From Petrosia ficiformis (lineage: Eukaryota > Porifera > Demospongiae > Haplosclerida > Petrosiidae), in the NCBI GenBank assembly GCA_947044365.1, contig OX345649.1, forward strand, positions 1,606,430 to 1,670,429: 64,000 bases of DNA, in the 5' to 3' direction. Both the position numbers and the translations under genes were made by a program. Positions 1 to 11,288 of this stretch are shown in pieces. A model generated the notes under the pieces. It saw only the letters and a list, made by a program, of their open reading frames with translations, made no database searches and was not told the DNA's origin. The stretch's first letter is position 1; each line of letters starts with the position of its first letter.

Positions 1-193
1 GCGTGGCTTTCTTGGTTTTGTACTTATTGCGATTGGAAAAATAGAGATTTTAACCATATTTCCTCACTTGCAGGACGATATAAAGCTGATTAGAAGATAT
101 AAAGGTTGTTATTACACAAGGTTAGTCTCATATTATATAATATTTCATTTTGAAACTGATTGGAGTCGCATCCGCCCACTCCCTAGTACCACC
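1..193. mobile_element. Right half of a TTAA-flanked MITE (piggyBac-like family P1)
   Basis: The right terminal inverted repeat ends in CCCTAGTACCACC at 193 and is followed by TTAA (194-197). The same end occurs at 13293, and its inverted left end at 12403 and 37561, each bordered by TTAA. The left half lies outside the window. TTAA target duplication is the hallmark of piggyBac-type transposition; no transposase is visible, so it is non-autonomous. Confidence 0.8.
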
Positions 194-197
194 TTAA

Positions 198-1147
198 GTT
201 ATCCTCCAATGATTAAGGATGTAAGTATACTTCTAGTAAAAGAATGTTTAATAATTATATATGTACATGTGTGTGTTTGTTTTACAACTTAGCCTCCAGT
301 CAAGTATTCACATGTAGAAAACAGTTTTGTGGCTTGAATCACGTGCATAAAACAAAATAAGTATAACTAGAAGTCACCATCACGTCACAATAGAAATTTT
401 AGAGGCAGTGCTTGATGTTATAGCAGCCACTACCTCAATTGTACTTGATTTCAAGCATTGCTTCAACAGTGATTGCCTTCAATCAAGATGAGTTGTGTTT
501 CCATGTTACTGTACAAAGGTACCTTTGAGGTAGGGTGTCAGAGTGGAAGAGCTCTACAAAACACTGTTTATTTCTATAATTGCAAGATTGTACCTTCAAT
601 ATCAATGTTCAACCTCCCAAGTAATAAACTGAGTCAATTGTAGGAAATTCCTTTTTCTTTTGCAAATTGTGTTACAGGCTATTCAGTAAGGTTGGTGAAC
701 TTCTTTCCATCATGCAGAAGACGAAACATGTCGACGTGCATTATGTATTGTAGTTACATTTTGTAGTTACACTATAAAATGTAACTAATAAAATGTAACT
801 ACAAAATGATTTTGTAGTTACATTTTGTATATGGTTACATTTTGTAATTAGTTACATTTTATAGTTAATTAACTATTAATGATCATATCGTCGATTACAA
901 ATTCTAATCACGTGATAGTCTAGTAGCGCTATCCAAATTCTCACATGAATACCATTGCTTGGGATTTCAAAGATACAGCGGCAACAATTCCAAGATTCGG
1001 AAATTTGAAGGAAGAAAGACAGGAGAACTAGAATTTCAAATTTGGTTGATGTTTGTCGTTTTCTAGCTACAAGTCGAGTCCGAAAATTGTCTGAAAATTC
1101 TTTCTAAATGTCCGAATATTGATTTGTCCGATTGTTGCTAGTCAAAA
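198..1147. other. Intergenic, 5' flank of the channel gene
   Basis: No gene recognised. At about 749-868 the motif AGTTACATTTT and its reverse complement AAAATGTAACT alternate several times, giving an AT-rich stretch with hairpin potential. The last ~100 bases before 1148 should hold the promoter and 5' UTR of the channel gene, but no TATA box or other element can be named with confidence. Confidence 0.5.
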
Positions 1148-2644
1148 ATGTCTTCAGAGAACAAGGATTCTGATGGTTCTAATTGCTGTAGTGGAAAAGG
1201 GAAATGTGTTTACAAAGATGAGTACGCCAGAAAATGGTTAACTAATGCTTCAATACATGGTCTGGAGCATATTGTGGATGGTAAATCCAATATAAGGCGG
1301 ATAATATGGATGTTAATAGTAGTAATTTCAGCATCAGGTTGTCTGTACACTATTGTCGATCATTTCATTTTATTTTTTAACAGGCCTACAGCAACTACAG
1401 TCAATTTCGAAACCCAAGACAATGGATTACCATTTCCAGCAGTCACTGTTTGTAATCTCAACCCAGTTTTACTATCATATGCAGAGGAAAACAACATCAC
1501 TGAGTTCTTGGAAGTTTTCTTAAATCCAAGTTTCCAACAATTTGTACATGATGGAGAAAGTTCCACTTGTAAATTCGTTTTGGAATTCCTCGGTTTGACT
1601 AATTCCACACTTACTTTAAATGAGGTTTATAATGATGGTGGGAATGAAGTCGAAAACTTCATCATATCATGCCAATTCAACGAAAACCATACAATATCAG
1701 AAGACTGTAAGGATGAACTCCAACCAGTTTTAACTGAGTTCGGCTTATGCTATACATTTAATAGTATCAGAAATAAAAAGGCAGACAGATTCATTAGATC
1801 ACCAGGTCGTAGAAACAGTTTGCAATTATCAATCAACATATCCCAATATGAATATCTACCTTCTAATGGTGAGGCTGGAGTGTTGGTATCTATTCACCAT
1901 CGTAATGACTTTGCTGAGCCTTTGGTAAATGGAATAGCAGTTGCTCCAGGACAGAGCGCATGGATTGGTCTTAGTGCTCAAGAAATCAATGACAATACAG
2001 GTCTTGGTAAGTGTGAGAATAATAATAAAGACTTAGAATTTCTGCCTGACTTGGACTATACAATTTCGGCCTGTCAAACAAATGCCAGATATACCTACAT
2101 ATCCAGAGATGATACATGTAATTGCCTAGAAAATGCTGATCCAAATGAAAGTGTTGCTCACTCTCGTGAAAGAAATTGTACCTTAGCTGATATTTGTTGT
2201 ATCATAGAGTCTAATTTCATTGATACTACATGTCCACCACCATGTAATTACTTCACATACGATACATCAACTAGTTATTCGCAATACCCTTCAGTGCAAC
2301 TCCAGGATAACCTAATTGCTATTCTCGATACAAGCAGTGATAATATTGACAATAACATATTGTCAGTAAATGTGTATTTTCAAGATCTCTATGTGATGAA
2401 ATTTGATACTGTATTGTCCTACTCCACCACCGCTCTACTGGCTGATATAGGTGGACTACTCGGTCTTTTTCTTGGTGTCAGTATCATCTCAATATTAGAG
2501 ATTATTATATTGCTTCTCGATGAGATTAAGAGAATATGTTGTCCAAAGAAAGTGCGGAAGAAAATTGAAGAATTTGAACTTAAACATCGCTTGCCATCAT
2601 TCAAAAAAGTTGAAAGTGGGAATGAAAAGGAGGATAGTGTGTAG
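1148..2644 (+). CDS. DEG/ENaC-ASIC family cation channel subunit, single exon
   Basis: The 498-residue protein has the full DEG/ENaC plan. A cytosolic N terminus carries the family His-Gly gating motif (IHGLEH, residues 36-41). TM1 is about 51-75. The post-TM1 motif LPFPAVTVCNLNP (about 94-106) follows. A large ectodomain has a Cys-rich palm/thumb with CNCL and CPPPCNY. TM2 (about 435-460) carries GGLLGLFLGVS, where GVS occupies the G-x-S selectivity-filter position. The cytosolic tail is short, basic and acidic. Family members form trimeric sodium-selective channels gated by protons, peptides or force; the ligand here cannot be read from sequence. Length is normal for the family. The reading frame is intronless, unlike its neighbours, which could mean retroposition or lineage intron loss. 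ATG 1148 is the first Met in frame. A possible polyadenylation signal AATAAA lies near 2705. A decayed second copy lies at 6.1-6.5 kb. Confidence 0.93.
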   Translation: MSSENKDSDGSNCCSGKGKCVYKDEYARKWLTNASIHGLEHIVDGKSNIRRIIWMLIVVISASGCLYTIVDHFILFFNRPTATTVNFETQDNGLPFPAVTVCNLNPVLLSYAEENNITEFLEVFLNPSFQQFVHDGESSTCKFVLEFLGLTNSTLTLNEVYNDGGNEVENFIISCQFNENHTISEDCKDELQPVLTEFGLCYTFNSIRNKKADRFIRSPGRRNSLQLSINISQYEYLPSNGEAGVLVSIHHRNDFAEPLVNGIAVAPGQSAWIGLSAQEINDNTGLGKCENNNKDLEFLPDLDYTISACQTNARYTYISRDDTCNCLENADPNESVAHSRERNCTLADICCIIESNFIDTTCPPPCNYFTYDTSTSYSQYPSVQLQDNLIAILDTSSDNIDNNILSVNVYFQDLYVMKFDTVLSYSTTALLADIGGLLGLFLGVSIISILEIIILLLDEIKRICCPKKVRKKIEEFELKHRLPSFKKVESGNEKEDSV

Positions 2645-2912
2645 TTTCCTTCATGCATAAATTGAACACTAATATATGTAATCCACACCAATTATATTAT
2701 GATTAATAAATGTTTTTTTTTTATAATACTGGTAGAGATTGCAATAGAAATTTCTATTATTGCACAATATATAGTATTGTATGAGTGTATAGTCAAGTTT
2801 AGCCAATGAATAAACAGTAATGTAGTGTGTATACATTTGGTTGCTGTGTCGCATATCAAATTTGCAAAAATCCTTTAATGAAATTTGTTGCACACTCCTC
2901 ATGATCATTTAT

Positions 2913-3127
2913 TAGTCTCGTCCCCAGATTCCCATGCCCTATGGCCAAAAGATGGTCTGAAACAGTTGCTTAGTCCAAGTGTTAAAAAACATCTTTTCAA
3001 CTCAAAAAATGACGTTTGTTATAATGAATGTCTTTTTTTAAGATGTTTGATGCTTGGACCAAGAATTTGAAGCAACTGTTCCAAACCGTCTTTCTCCCAT
3101 AGAGCATGCCAGTCTGGGAACGAGACT
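2913..3127. mobile_element. Foldback MITE (~215 bp)
   Basis: The left arm starts AGTCTCGTCCCCAGATTCCC and the right arm ends with the imperfect reverse complement GTCTGGGAACGAGACT. About 60 bp at each end pair (including GAAACAGTTGCTT against AAGCAACTGTTCC). A stub of the same end, GTCTGGGAACGAGACTAGTG, appears near 27113 and 34572. No coding capacity. Confidence 0.7.
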
Positions 3128-3298
3128 ATCATTTATTGTGTGAAAAGTGGAATTGTAGATAAGCTTTAGCTACTAGTCAGCAAAAAGGGCTTTGAGTTAC
3201 ATAATTAGTCACTCCTTATATACATGTGTACAGTCAGATTTGTTTATTTAGCAGGGCTGGAAGTAGTAGTGATGTACCACACCAAATATGGGAACACC

Positions 3299-3621
3299 GC
3301 AAAAACAAAATTGTCAAAATAACTGATGGGTTGGTTATTACAGTTGCAGTGATATAAAGTTGCATGTATAGTCATACTGTTGATGCCATAACATCATATT
3401 TGCTAACTTCCTCATATAATATTTCATGTTTCATGAGAATCATGACACTTCAAAGTAGTAGATTATGTGTTTACAGGTTTTTTATTACAGGAAGTTTTAT
3501 AAATGACATGAAATATGAACTTTTATGAGGAATTAAGTAAAATCAACAGAATTACCATACATGCAACTTTAGATGTAATGATAACCAATCAATCAGTTAT
3601 TTTAACAATTTTGTTTTTGTG
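3299..3621. mobile_element. Foldback MITE (~320 bp)
   Basis: CAAAAACAAAATTGTCAAAA at the left pairs with TTTTAACAATTTTGTTTTTG at the right. Pairing continues inward through GTTATTAC/GTAATGATAAC and AAGTTGCATGTAT/ATACATGCAACTT. Non-coding inverted-repeat element; family not identified. Confidence 0.65.
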
Positions 3622-3961
3622 GAGGATGACAGATAGAATGTGTAAACTTATAGTGGGGAAGTACTGACAGTAAACTATGAATCATGACTAATTTACATGT
3701 TATTGTCAAAAAATAAGCTGGACAGCACCTCATATTTGAAATGGAATTGAGGTAACCAACAGATAGTTTGAAATGACCATTGCAGTGTACAGTACATGTT
3801 TTTGTTACCATTCTTTAGTATGTCATGTAGTTTATATACTAGTAGATCAAGTTCAAAAAGAAATAAATTACTTAATTAAACATTACCTATATAGCAAGAC
3901 AAGAAATCAGGATTGTTTCAAGAGGAGAGGAGTTGAACTCATGTAACCAAGTGAGTGTTAA

Positions 3962-4410
3962 AACAAGTGTATATAGAGAAAAACTACATCCCTATGATTG
4001 CTTTACAAATTTAAGTGAAGATAAAAGTATCCCTATGACTGCTTCGTGGTATCCAGCATTCAGTAATCATGGCTGACTTTATCAAGCATGAAAGTTATTA
4101 TAGTTATTATTTTGATTATCTACTCTCCTGACCTTTTAAAGGACCTTGTAGAACTTTAGGAATATATTTCAGGTAGAATAGCTAGCTAGCTATTAGTTCC
4201 AGTTTCTACGTAAGCTACTTAGCTTTCTTTCTGCTGGCTCTAGCCCTTTCTTTTACGCGCCACACCCATTAATTGACCGAGCCTGCCCCCGGGAATGACT
4301 CAACTACTTATACAACGCATACTCGCTCAAGTGGACACAAGAAATATATAATTATATACATTAAACCCCGTGGAAAGCAATCATAGGAATGGCCCTACGG
4401 GCCATAATAA
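3962..4410 (-). mobile_element. Interspersed repeat family M, inverted copy
   Basis: Reverse-orientation copy of a ~420-bp repeat also found at 16341-16756, 18600-19005 and 19632-19920. Shared landmarks are the terminal hairpin TGGCCC-GTA-GGGCCA, the subterminal inverted repeat ATCCCTATGATTGCTTT / AAAGCAATCATAGGGAT, and a conserved body with TCATGGCTGACTTTATC. No protein coding. The superfamily is not clear; the short end hairpin resembles those of non-autonomous Helitrons, but I see no proper TC...CTRR ends. Confidence 0.7.
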
Positions 4411-5315
4411 CCCATACATTTTTACAGTGTACTGTCTACTCATATTTCATACCAAGAATTTACCATTTAAAGTGATTGTGTTGGCCAAAAAAAGGTTTGG
4501 AAACCTGCAAAAAGATAATTTAATTTATTATAGTGTACATCTTTATACTTGTTGCACATAGTGTCATAGTAACATCATGCATGTAGCCACAACAACCTGT
4601 ATGACAAACTAGATTGAAATTTATGCTATTCCTTGCAACTGTACTAACCAATAAATTTGTTAATTAAAAATAGTGATTAATTCTATCTGAATTAGATACG
4701 TACCTTATAAACATGAATTGGTAGAAAATAACATCGATTGTACTTGAACTGATACTCCACAGATATTTGAGAGTCAGCTCATGTACATATATGTACATGG
4801 GCTAACTCAAATATCTGTGGAATATGAGTACAAGTACAATAGAGCTTCCAATTCATGTACTTAATTATGTTAATTACTCTGGAATGAGCAACTAACATCT
4901 GTTATTTTTGCAGTGTTAGAATAGCTACACTGTAAAAAGTAATAGGTTATTTTAATCTTCAGTTGGTGAATGCAATAATATTTTCCTCTATGTTAATTTA
5001 TTAGGTAATACTTACAAGTCATGCAGAGTTCATTTTATCTTGACTAATATAAAGTACATGTCATAATATGGTAACAAACATATCAATACAATGTAGATAT
5101 ATAGTAGTATAGTACAATTAACCTATGGTGTATTATATATTAGTATTTCAATTGCAACATACGAAAACACCAAATGTTACTAGCTCATTCCATGCAGAGT
5201 AATTAATTAATAAAAATATGTACATGAATTTGTACTTATAATAGCGAATAACATGTGAGATATTTGAAAAGTCAGCATGTGTGTAATTATTATGGGATTT
5301 ACATGTCTATATATG
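4411..5315. other. Intergenic with an inverted repeat at about 4705-4862
   Basis: No gene recognised. A foldback pairs CATGAATTGG...GTACTTGAACTGATACTCC (about 4713-4760) with GAATATGAGTACAAGTAC...CCAATTCATG (about 4820-4857) around a near-palindromic centre CATGTACATATATGTACATG. Near 4896-4960 a short remnant resembles the termini of the CACTG palindrome at 53.6 kb (TTTTTGCAGTGTTA). Confidence 0.5.
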
Positions 5316-5964
5316 CCATGGAAACAGTTTAATTACTGAGGACGGAATACAGTATCTATAAGCAATTTAGGTTATTACTTTGTTGGATAGAAGAGATAAT
5401 GAAAAACCCATATGGTACTCTTCTTTGGTTGTAGAAAAACAGAAAGGTGAACGATAGCAAGTGTTTTTCTCTTAAGGGCAATGCCCACATCTCGATTTGC
5501 TAAGCTGTGTAACTTTGGAACTGAAGATTTTAGCTTATTTATTTGAACAGAAGATCTTTAAGAAAGCCATAGATACTAAAACCATTCTTCGTTTGTTGAT
5601 AGAAAGCAGCTATAGAAAGTGTTTTTACAAATGCAGTAGTCAGTGTCAACGCCCGCACTTTAGCAGTCGATCAATAGATTCAGCCTTACAACAAACTTTG
5701 CTTCTGTTCGCTGGGTGAAATTTCTATAATGACCTTGTAATAGGTTTACTAAAAGGAGGTTTACTACACGATTTAGAAACCTCTAGTTGACCAATCAGAT
5801 TGCAACATTTTAATGAGCTATAATCTAACATATAATAGTATGTCTTTCAGCAACTAAAGAAGAGTACCACATGGGTTTTTTGTTATGTCTTCTATCCAAC
5901 AAAGTAATAACCAAAATTGCATAGATACTATATTTTGCCCTCAGTAATTAAACTGTTTTCATGG
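5316..5964. mobile_element. MITE with ~110-bp terminal inverted repeats
   Basis: The left end CCATGGAAACAGTTTAATTA and right end TAATTAAACTGTTTTCATGG are inverted copies. Pairing continues through GTTATTACTTTGTTGGATAG / CTATCCAACAAAGTAATAAC and ACCCATATGGTACTCTTCTT / AAGAAGAGTACCACATGGGT. The interior (about 5430-5850) holds no recognisable transposase, so it is a non-autonomous DNA transposon of undetermined family. Confidence 0.7.
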
Positions 5965-6159
5965 TAGTTCTAAGAATCTAACCTATATATATTATACTTG
6001 AGTGTGGTTAATAGTGAGGTAAACTTTTGTCAGTAGAGTTCGAAAAGCGATCCTGTGTAGATCTAATGGCTTCATATTACTATCAGGCTATATATGGGAG
6101 TTGAAGTGTTATGTAACTTGTGTTTGCATGTAATTGTAAAATTGTCTTTCAAAGCTGGG

Positions 6160-6505
6160 GGAGAACAAAGATTCTGATCATTCTAATTGCTGTATTCAAA
6201 AAGGGAAATGCGTCTACAGTGACGAGTACGTCAAGTAATGGTTGAATAATGCTTCAATAGATGGTCTGGACCACGTTGTGGAAGGTAAATTCCCTACAAG
6301 GCAGATAATCTGGATGTTAGTATTAGTAACTTTAGCATTGCTTACTCTGTACACACTTATTGATCATTTCATTTTGTTTCTTGGCAGGCCTACAGCAACT
6401 ACAGTCAATGTTTAAACAGAAGTCACTGTTTGTAATCTCAACCCAGTTTTACAATCATATGCAGAGGAAAAGAACATCACCAAGTTCTTGGATGTGGTCT
6501 TAATT
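6160..6505 (+). pseudogene. Decayed, truncated copy of the DEG/ENaC channel gene
   Basis: It parallels the 5' third of the intact gene at 1148: GAACAAAGATTCTGATCATT, the N-terminal Cys/Lys-rich stretch, TM1, the ACAGCAACTACAGTCAAT region and GTAATCTCAACCCAGTTTTA. The frame is broken by a TAA where the intact gene has AGAAAATGG, by TTTAAACAG after the post-TM1 motif, and by an internal deletion. Homology stops before most of the ectodomain and TM2. Non-functional tandem relic. Confidence 0.85.
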
Positions 6506-6679
6506 AATTAAAGCACTACACCTCTTATACTAGGAATTATGTACTCTTGCTAGGATTGGATTGTAAGTTGTAACACGCACACACACACACATATGTAAGT
6601 ATAATAATTATAATCTCAGTATAATACATTATTACAGTCAAGTAAGCTTATAGTCTGCAATTATTTTCTTGTCAGTAGT

Positions 6680-7000
6680 CATTCTTGTTTCCCAATCTCA
6701 CTTCTGCAATTATTGTTCATTTTCATTCAACACTTGACCTATCCAACCAATGTCTATCAATGGAACCCAAATCTGAAAATACCAGTAATGTACATGTATG
6801 TAGTAATAATTCTCAGTATACTGTGTCTGGATCTCTTTGTCCTGTTAGCTGTGCATTGGATATATCTAATCGCATTGGAGTGGATGAGATGGACAGATAT
6901 CTCGTCTCACTATATGTAGTCTTGAGAAAATAGATGAATTGGCTTATTTTTTCTATGCTATGAATAATGGAATCAATACAGCAGCAACTTATACTATTGT
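6680..7000 (+). pseudogene. Decayed Ig-family exon e0 (copy 1)
   Basis: Matches the sequence at 20.05-20.39 kb and 47.73-48.05 kb (MEPKSENTSNVHVCSNNSQY, then SGSLCPVSCALDISN and DEMDRY). The downstream half, which in the other copies would encode a SYTCFAVNN-like F-strand, is scrambled here. It is the first piece of a broken receptor cassette that continues with the Ig relic at 7793 and the kinase relic at 8.5 kb. Confidence 0.65.
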
Positions 7001-7792
7001 TATTGTATAACATAATTATAATGGTATATGTTTGCAATGTGCAGATTCCACTAATAGATAATTAACTTTAGAAGGACAATTAAATTAGTGGTATTCTAGG
7101 AATATATATTTCCCAGTAAATTAATATGATGTAATAGCATACACATCAGGGTTTCATACAGGATGTTTTGTTAGGGAGGGAAAAGAATTGATCATACGAA
7201 GAACACTGCTCCTGTGGGTTCTGGGGGTATGGTCCTCTGACCAGGAAATTGTTTAATTTTGGCTCTGTGAGGTTGCTTCTGATGGCCTCTGGGGCCCCAG
7301 AAGGCTTGTAGCTTGTCCCCCCTGCTGTATGAAACCTTGCACATGTAATAGTATGCTAATCTCTAAACATGTTTTGTGTGGGATATAGGGTTACATATCA
7401 CGATACTCTGAGTGTACATTGTTACATTATCATAATTATATTATCATAATACTCTGACATTCCTTTTCTATTTTATAACTACATTCACTGATTAAGACAA
7501 TCTTGAATGAGCCCAACATTAGTGATTTGATTAGTGATGTCTGTAATAGGTACTGATTAAAGTTTAATGAAGCATCAGTTCTAGATTTTGCCTAGACCAA
7601 TCAACAGTAGCAGTATTCAGGATTTGATTAAATTTCATTAAACTTAATTTTCCTTAATCCATTCAGAGTATCTTACAGCACAAGACTGTGTGACATTAAT
7701 TATAGTTATTACTGCTGTATGTAACAGTTTATTCTATATTGGTATCAACACTAATTAACTGTCTCCAATATCCTTGATACAGTTGCACCGAA
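7001..7792. other. Relic intron of the broken receptor cassette, with repeat family R at 7151-7336
   Basis: 7151-7336 is bounded by GTTTCATACAGG and CTGTATGAAACC, inverted copies of each other, around GAAGAACACTGCTCCT and GGCCCCAGAAGGCTTG. The same element sits in the array at 20571-20812, 27932-28174 and 35391-35634. The rest parallels the intron before Ig exon a1 at 21.5 kb. No gene. Confidence 0.6.
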
Positions 7793-8081
7793 TGTTTTAG
7801 AGCTGAAAGTGATACAAGACTGCATTGAGAGATCAAAATACCACTCTCTCATTTGTAATTAACCGAGCCTCGCCAGATGTTCCTCCAGAAGACATTACCT
7901 GGTCATTTGTACATCAGTTTGAAATGATTCTGTGACTCTAGTGATTCACATTATATGTGCTCAAGTGATCATCGATTCCTTAGTATAATAAATCTGAGTA
8001 CTAATGATACTGGGTTGTATACATTACTTGCTGTTAACCCTGCTGGGATGCACTCTGATAGCATTTATCTTGATGTGCAAG
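7793..8081 (+). pseudogene. Decayed Ig exon of type a1
   Basis: Clear copy of the a1 exon at 21564, with the same acceptor (GATACAG) and donor (CAAG|GTATTTG). It is 17 bases shorter, with frame-breaking indels near the 5' end and in the middle. The C-terminal part SSDHRFLSIINLSTNDTGLY is still legible. Not translatable as a whole exon. Confidence 0.85.
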
Positions 8082-8494
8082 GTATTTGCAATTACTACTG
8101 TTTTACAAACAAACACACACACGCACTAGGACTGAATGACAGTAAAATATTTAACTATCACAATATTTTATTTAATGTGTTTGTCAAGTTCATGTCTTGC
8201 ACTTAAACTGAAATTGTAAGTTCCTTCCGTTGTGGTGACGTTTTTGACAGAAGGGTGTAGCTTTCTAAATTCATCTTAGGTACATGTACCTTAGATTCCT
8301 GATCTTTACCTTTAGTACTGGTGGAATAAATCTTAGCTTAGATTAATCTGTTGTAGAGAAAACAAAATACACATGTATTCCTTTACACTGTCTTAGAGCT
8401 GTTAGCGGAGGTGTGATTTTTGGAATTTTAGCTATTGCTATCGTGATGATAACAAACAACTGTGTCGATTATAATAATAGTCACACTATTATTA

Positions 8495-9243
8495 TAATCG
8501 ACAAGGTTTACAAAAATTGTTTACAAATAGCTAATGGCATGAAGTGTTTAGCAGGAATGAAAATTGTACACAGAGATCTAGCAACAAGAAATTGCATGTA
8601 TGTGTGTATATAATTCTTGTGATGTCTACAAATTTAATTTGTTCTAATAGGATTTCATCTGATGGAATTATGAAGGTGGCTGATTTTGGACTTGCTGAAG
8701 ACATATACTGCAAAACCTACTACAGACTGATCAAAGATGAAGACTCGAATGCACCAGTGAAACTACCTATGAAATGGATGGCATTGGAGAGCATTCGTGA
8801 TGGGTACTTTAACGAAAAAACAGATGTGGTTAGTTAATCACTGTAACAAATCATTAGTCAGGTATTATGTTATTATCTTTCAGTGGTCATATAGTGTGGT
8901 ATGTTGGGAGATATTTATTCTTGGTATTATACCTTATCCTGGTCTCAGTGCAAAAGATGTAATTAGACTTCTTATTGGTGATGGAGAAAGACTAGATCGA
9001 CCAAATATTTGTGCATGTTCTGATGAAATGTGAATTAGTATGAACTACATATAATTATATTCTTTAGTTAACTTTCTTTTTTAGTTACACTTACTATCAT
9101 GTTATCCTCTTGGAATGAAAGACCAGACGAGAGATATTCCTTTGCAGACATAGTTCGGATTTTAAATGAAATTATAAAACCATTGGCTGGTTATCTGGAC
9201 TTCACGCAGATATTTACTGCATTAAATTTCAACCTAATATAAG
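8495..9243 (+). pseudogene. Tyrosine-kinase C-lobe relic (cassette K1)
   Basis: Only the 3' part of the kinase is present. A truncated exon ends with HRDLATRNC (before donor 8599). An intact exon 8651-8828 (ISSDG...ADFGLAEDIY...PVKLPMKWMALES) and an exon 8884-9029 (WSYSVVCWEIFILGIIPYPG) follow. The last exon (from 9085) has a 4-base insertion near its start that throws the frame into a stop. The N-lobe, TM and stalk are missing; the sequence jumps from an intron-like stretch straight into the HRD exon. Dead copy of the kinase at 51.8-53.3 kb. Confidence 0.85.
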
Positions 9244-9911
9244 AGAGTGTGTGAATCTTTAACTGCTAGGCCTTTTATAAAACATTAATATTGGACCCTT
9301 TTAGTTAGTGAATTAAAACCAAAACATTTTTAGTAATCATAAATTGTATCAGCTGTTATTAATTTTAATGAGTCATAATTATAACAAGAATAATAAAAAC
9401 ATTTTCAAAAAAATGAAAGAAAATGCAGGGTATCAAAGCACAGGAACAAGATTGGGATGGTACCTTATATAGCAGCAAAATTAAAATAACCACTTAAATA
9501 GTACATGGCCACCATTTAAATGCATAGACTAAATGCTGTCTGTATATTTTGGTCTGGTTTAGCTATTAAAGTATCCCTGTATGATTGGGGCAATTATGTC
9601 TGTGGTTGATTGCAAATTAACACAATACTAAGTACTATAAAATTAATTATGATTTAATTTGATTGAGCTATAATAACAATCTTTGTTACAAATAATCTTG
9701 TAAATTATTTGATATTATTAAGAAAATATGTAATGACCGAAGTAAATAGTGAAGTGCTCTATTAAAATGTTGTGTATGGAAGATCTGAGAGTAGTTTAGA
9801 AAAGCGCAAATGTGAATAATGTATTTGGTAATAAACCACAAATCTCTGATTTCTGTTAATGCTACAGGTCATATACATATACTATCATGTTTATCTTTAG
9901 ATTGTCAAAAG
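9244..9911. other. Non-coding block paralogous to 58.42-58.85 kb
   Basis: From about 9500 this stretch matches the 5' flank of the signal-peptide exon at 58850 (for example GTCTGTATATTTTGGTCTGG and the GGAAGATCTGAGAGTAG region), so it is a duplicated promoter or 5' region rather than a gene. Before that lies the 3' flank of the K1 relic. Confidence 0.6.
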
Positions 9912-9962
9912 ATGGCTACCAGTAAAGTAATAGCTGGATCTTTGATCTTACTTATCATTATG
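9912..9962 (+). pseudogene. Orphan signal-peptide exon
   Basis: Encodes MATSKVIAGSLILLIIM and ends at a good donor (ATG|GTATGTG), phase 0. It is nearly identical to the signal exon of the second receptor gene at 58850. About 650 bases of matching intron follow, but the next recognisable coding sequence is a kinase C-lobe relic at 10.6 kb; the MNNL-like and Ig exons are missing. Most likely the head of a collapsed gene copy, although the exon itself has no lesion. Confidence 0.7.
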
Positions 9963-10613
9963 GTATGTGTTTAATATCATATATCTGTTGCATTGATAAT
10001 ATATAATATAAAAACAAATGATCATAATGATCATAGTAATAATATGTACTATACCTAAACTAAAGAATAAACTATTTTCTTGACAGTTCTTGTCTACATA
10101 TAAAGATATATAAGTACTGTACTTAATTAATGCATTCGCAGTGCAGAACCTTTGCCACAAGTGTGATTGTTACTAACAAGAAAATGATTGCAGACAATAC
10201 TACTATATAATTATAAATTATAATTATATAGATATAATATGTGTGTATGTTACAACTTACACTAAAAACTCAACTTGACATGCTGAGAGTCATTGTTAAT
10301 GAAGAATGACATAGAAACTGTGTTTTGGTATTGTTTTTATTAGTATCAAATACATTTAGCTGCTTGTGCTTTATACTATTCAGGAATAATTTTCCAAATA
10401 GCACGTTCCCGCCTTCTTTTGTCGTGACAACTCATGACGAATCTGATTTTGATTGGCCCTACACAGATTCTTGCAGGAGACACAGTTTTGTGCTCCAGAC
10501 GTTCTCATCTTTTAACATAGTATATTGGTGATGTGAGACCATACAGCTTGAGAGCATGTTCTATTACTCGCCAGCCCATTAATTGACTGCGTCCCCCTGG
10601 GAATGACGCAACC

Positions 10614-11288
10614 TAGAATGAAAATTGTACACAGAGATCTAGCAACAAGAAATTGCATGTATGCATGTATATAATTCTTGTGATATCTACAAATTTAATT
10701 TGTTCTAATAGGATTTCATCTGATGGAATTATAAAGGTGGCTGATTTTGGACTTGCTGAAGACATATACCGCAAAAACTACTTTAGACTGATCAAAGATG
10801 AAGACTCGGATGCACCAGTGAAACTACCTATGAAATGGATGGCACTGGAGAGCATTCGTAATGGGTACTTTAATGAGAAAACAGATGTGGTTAGTTGAAT
10901 CACTGTAACAAATCATTAGTCAGGTATTATGTTATTATCTTTCAGTGGTCATATGGTGTGGTATGTTGGGAGATATTTAGTCTTGGTATTATACCTTATC
11001 CTGGTCTCAGTGCAAAAGATGTAATTAGACTTCTTGGTGATGGAGAAAGACTAGACCCACCAAATAATTGTGCATGTTCTGAGGAAATGTGAGTTAGTAT
11101 GAACTACATATAATTATATCCTTTAGTTAACTTTCTTTTTTAGTTACACTATCATGTTATCCTCTTGGAATGAAAGACCAGACGAAAGATATTCCTTTGC
11201 AGACCTAGTTCAGATTTTAAATAAAATTATAGAACCATTGGCTGGTTATCTAGACTTCACACAGACATTTACTGAAAAGAAGCATTAA
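10614..11288 (+). pseudogene. Tyrosine-kinase C-lobe relic (cassette K2)
   Basis: Begins abruptly inside the HRD exon (KIVHRDLATRNC, donor after 10658). Three undamaged exons follow at 10712-10889 (ADFGLAEDIYRKNYFRLIKD, KWMALES), 10946-11088 (WSYGVVCWEIFSLGIIPYPG) and 11144-11288 (SSWNERPDERYSFADLVQ, stop 11286-11288). The splice sites and frame of these exons are intact, but there is no N-lobe, ATP-binding lysine or TM, so it cannot make an active kinase. It joins sequence resembling the 59.5-kb intron directly at about 10613. Confidence 0.85.

Noticed and set aside
1360..1608. Minus-strand open frame inside the channel gene
   Set aside because: Shadow of the DEG/ENaC coding sequence without its own motifs.
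2419..2691. Minus-strand open frame over TM2 of the channel
   Set aside because: Shadow of the sense coding sequence.
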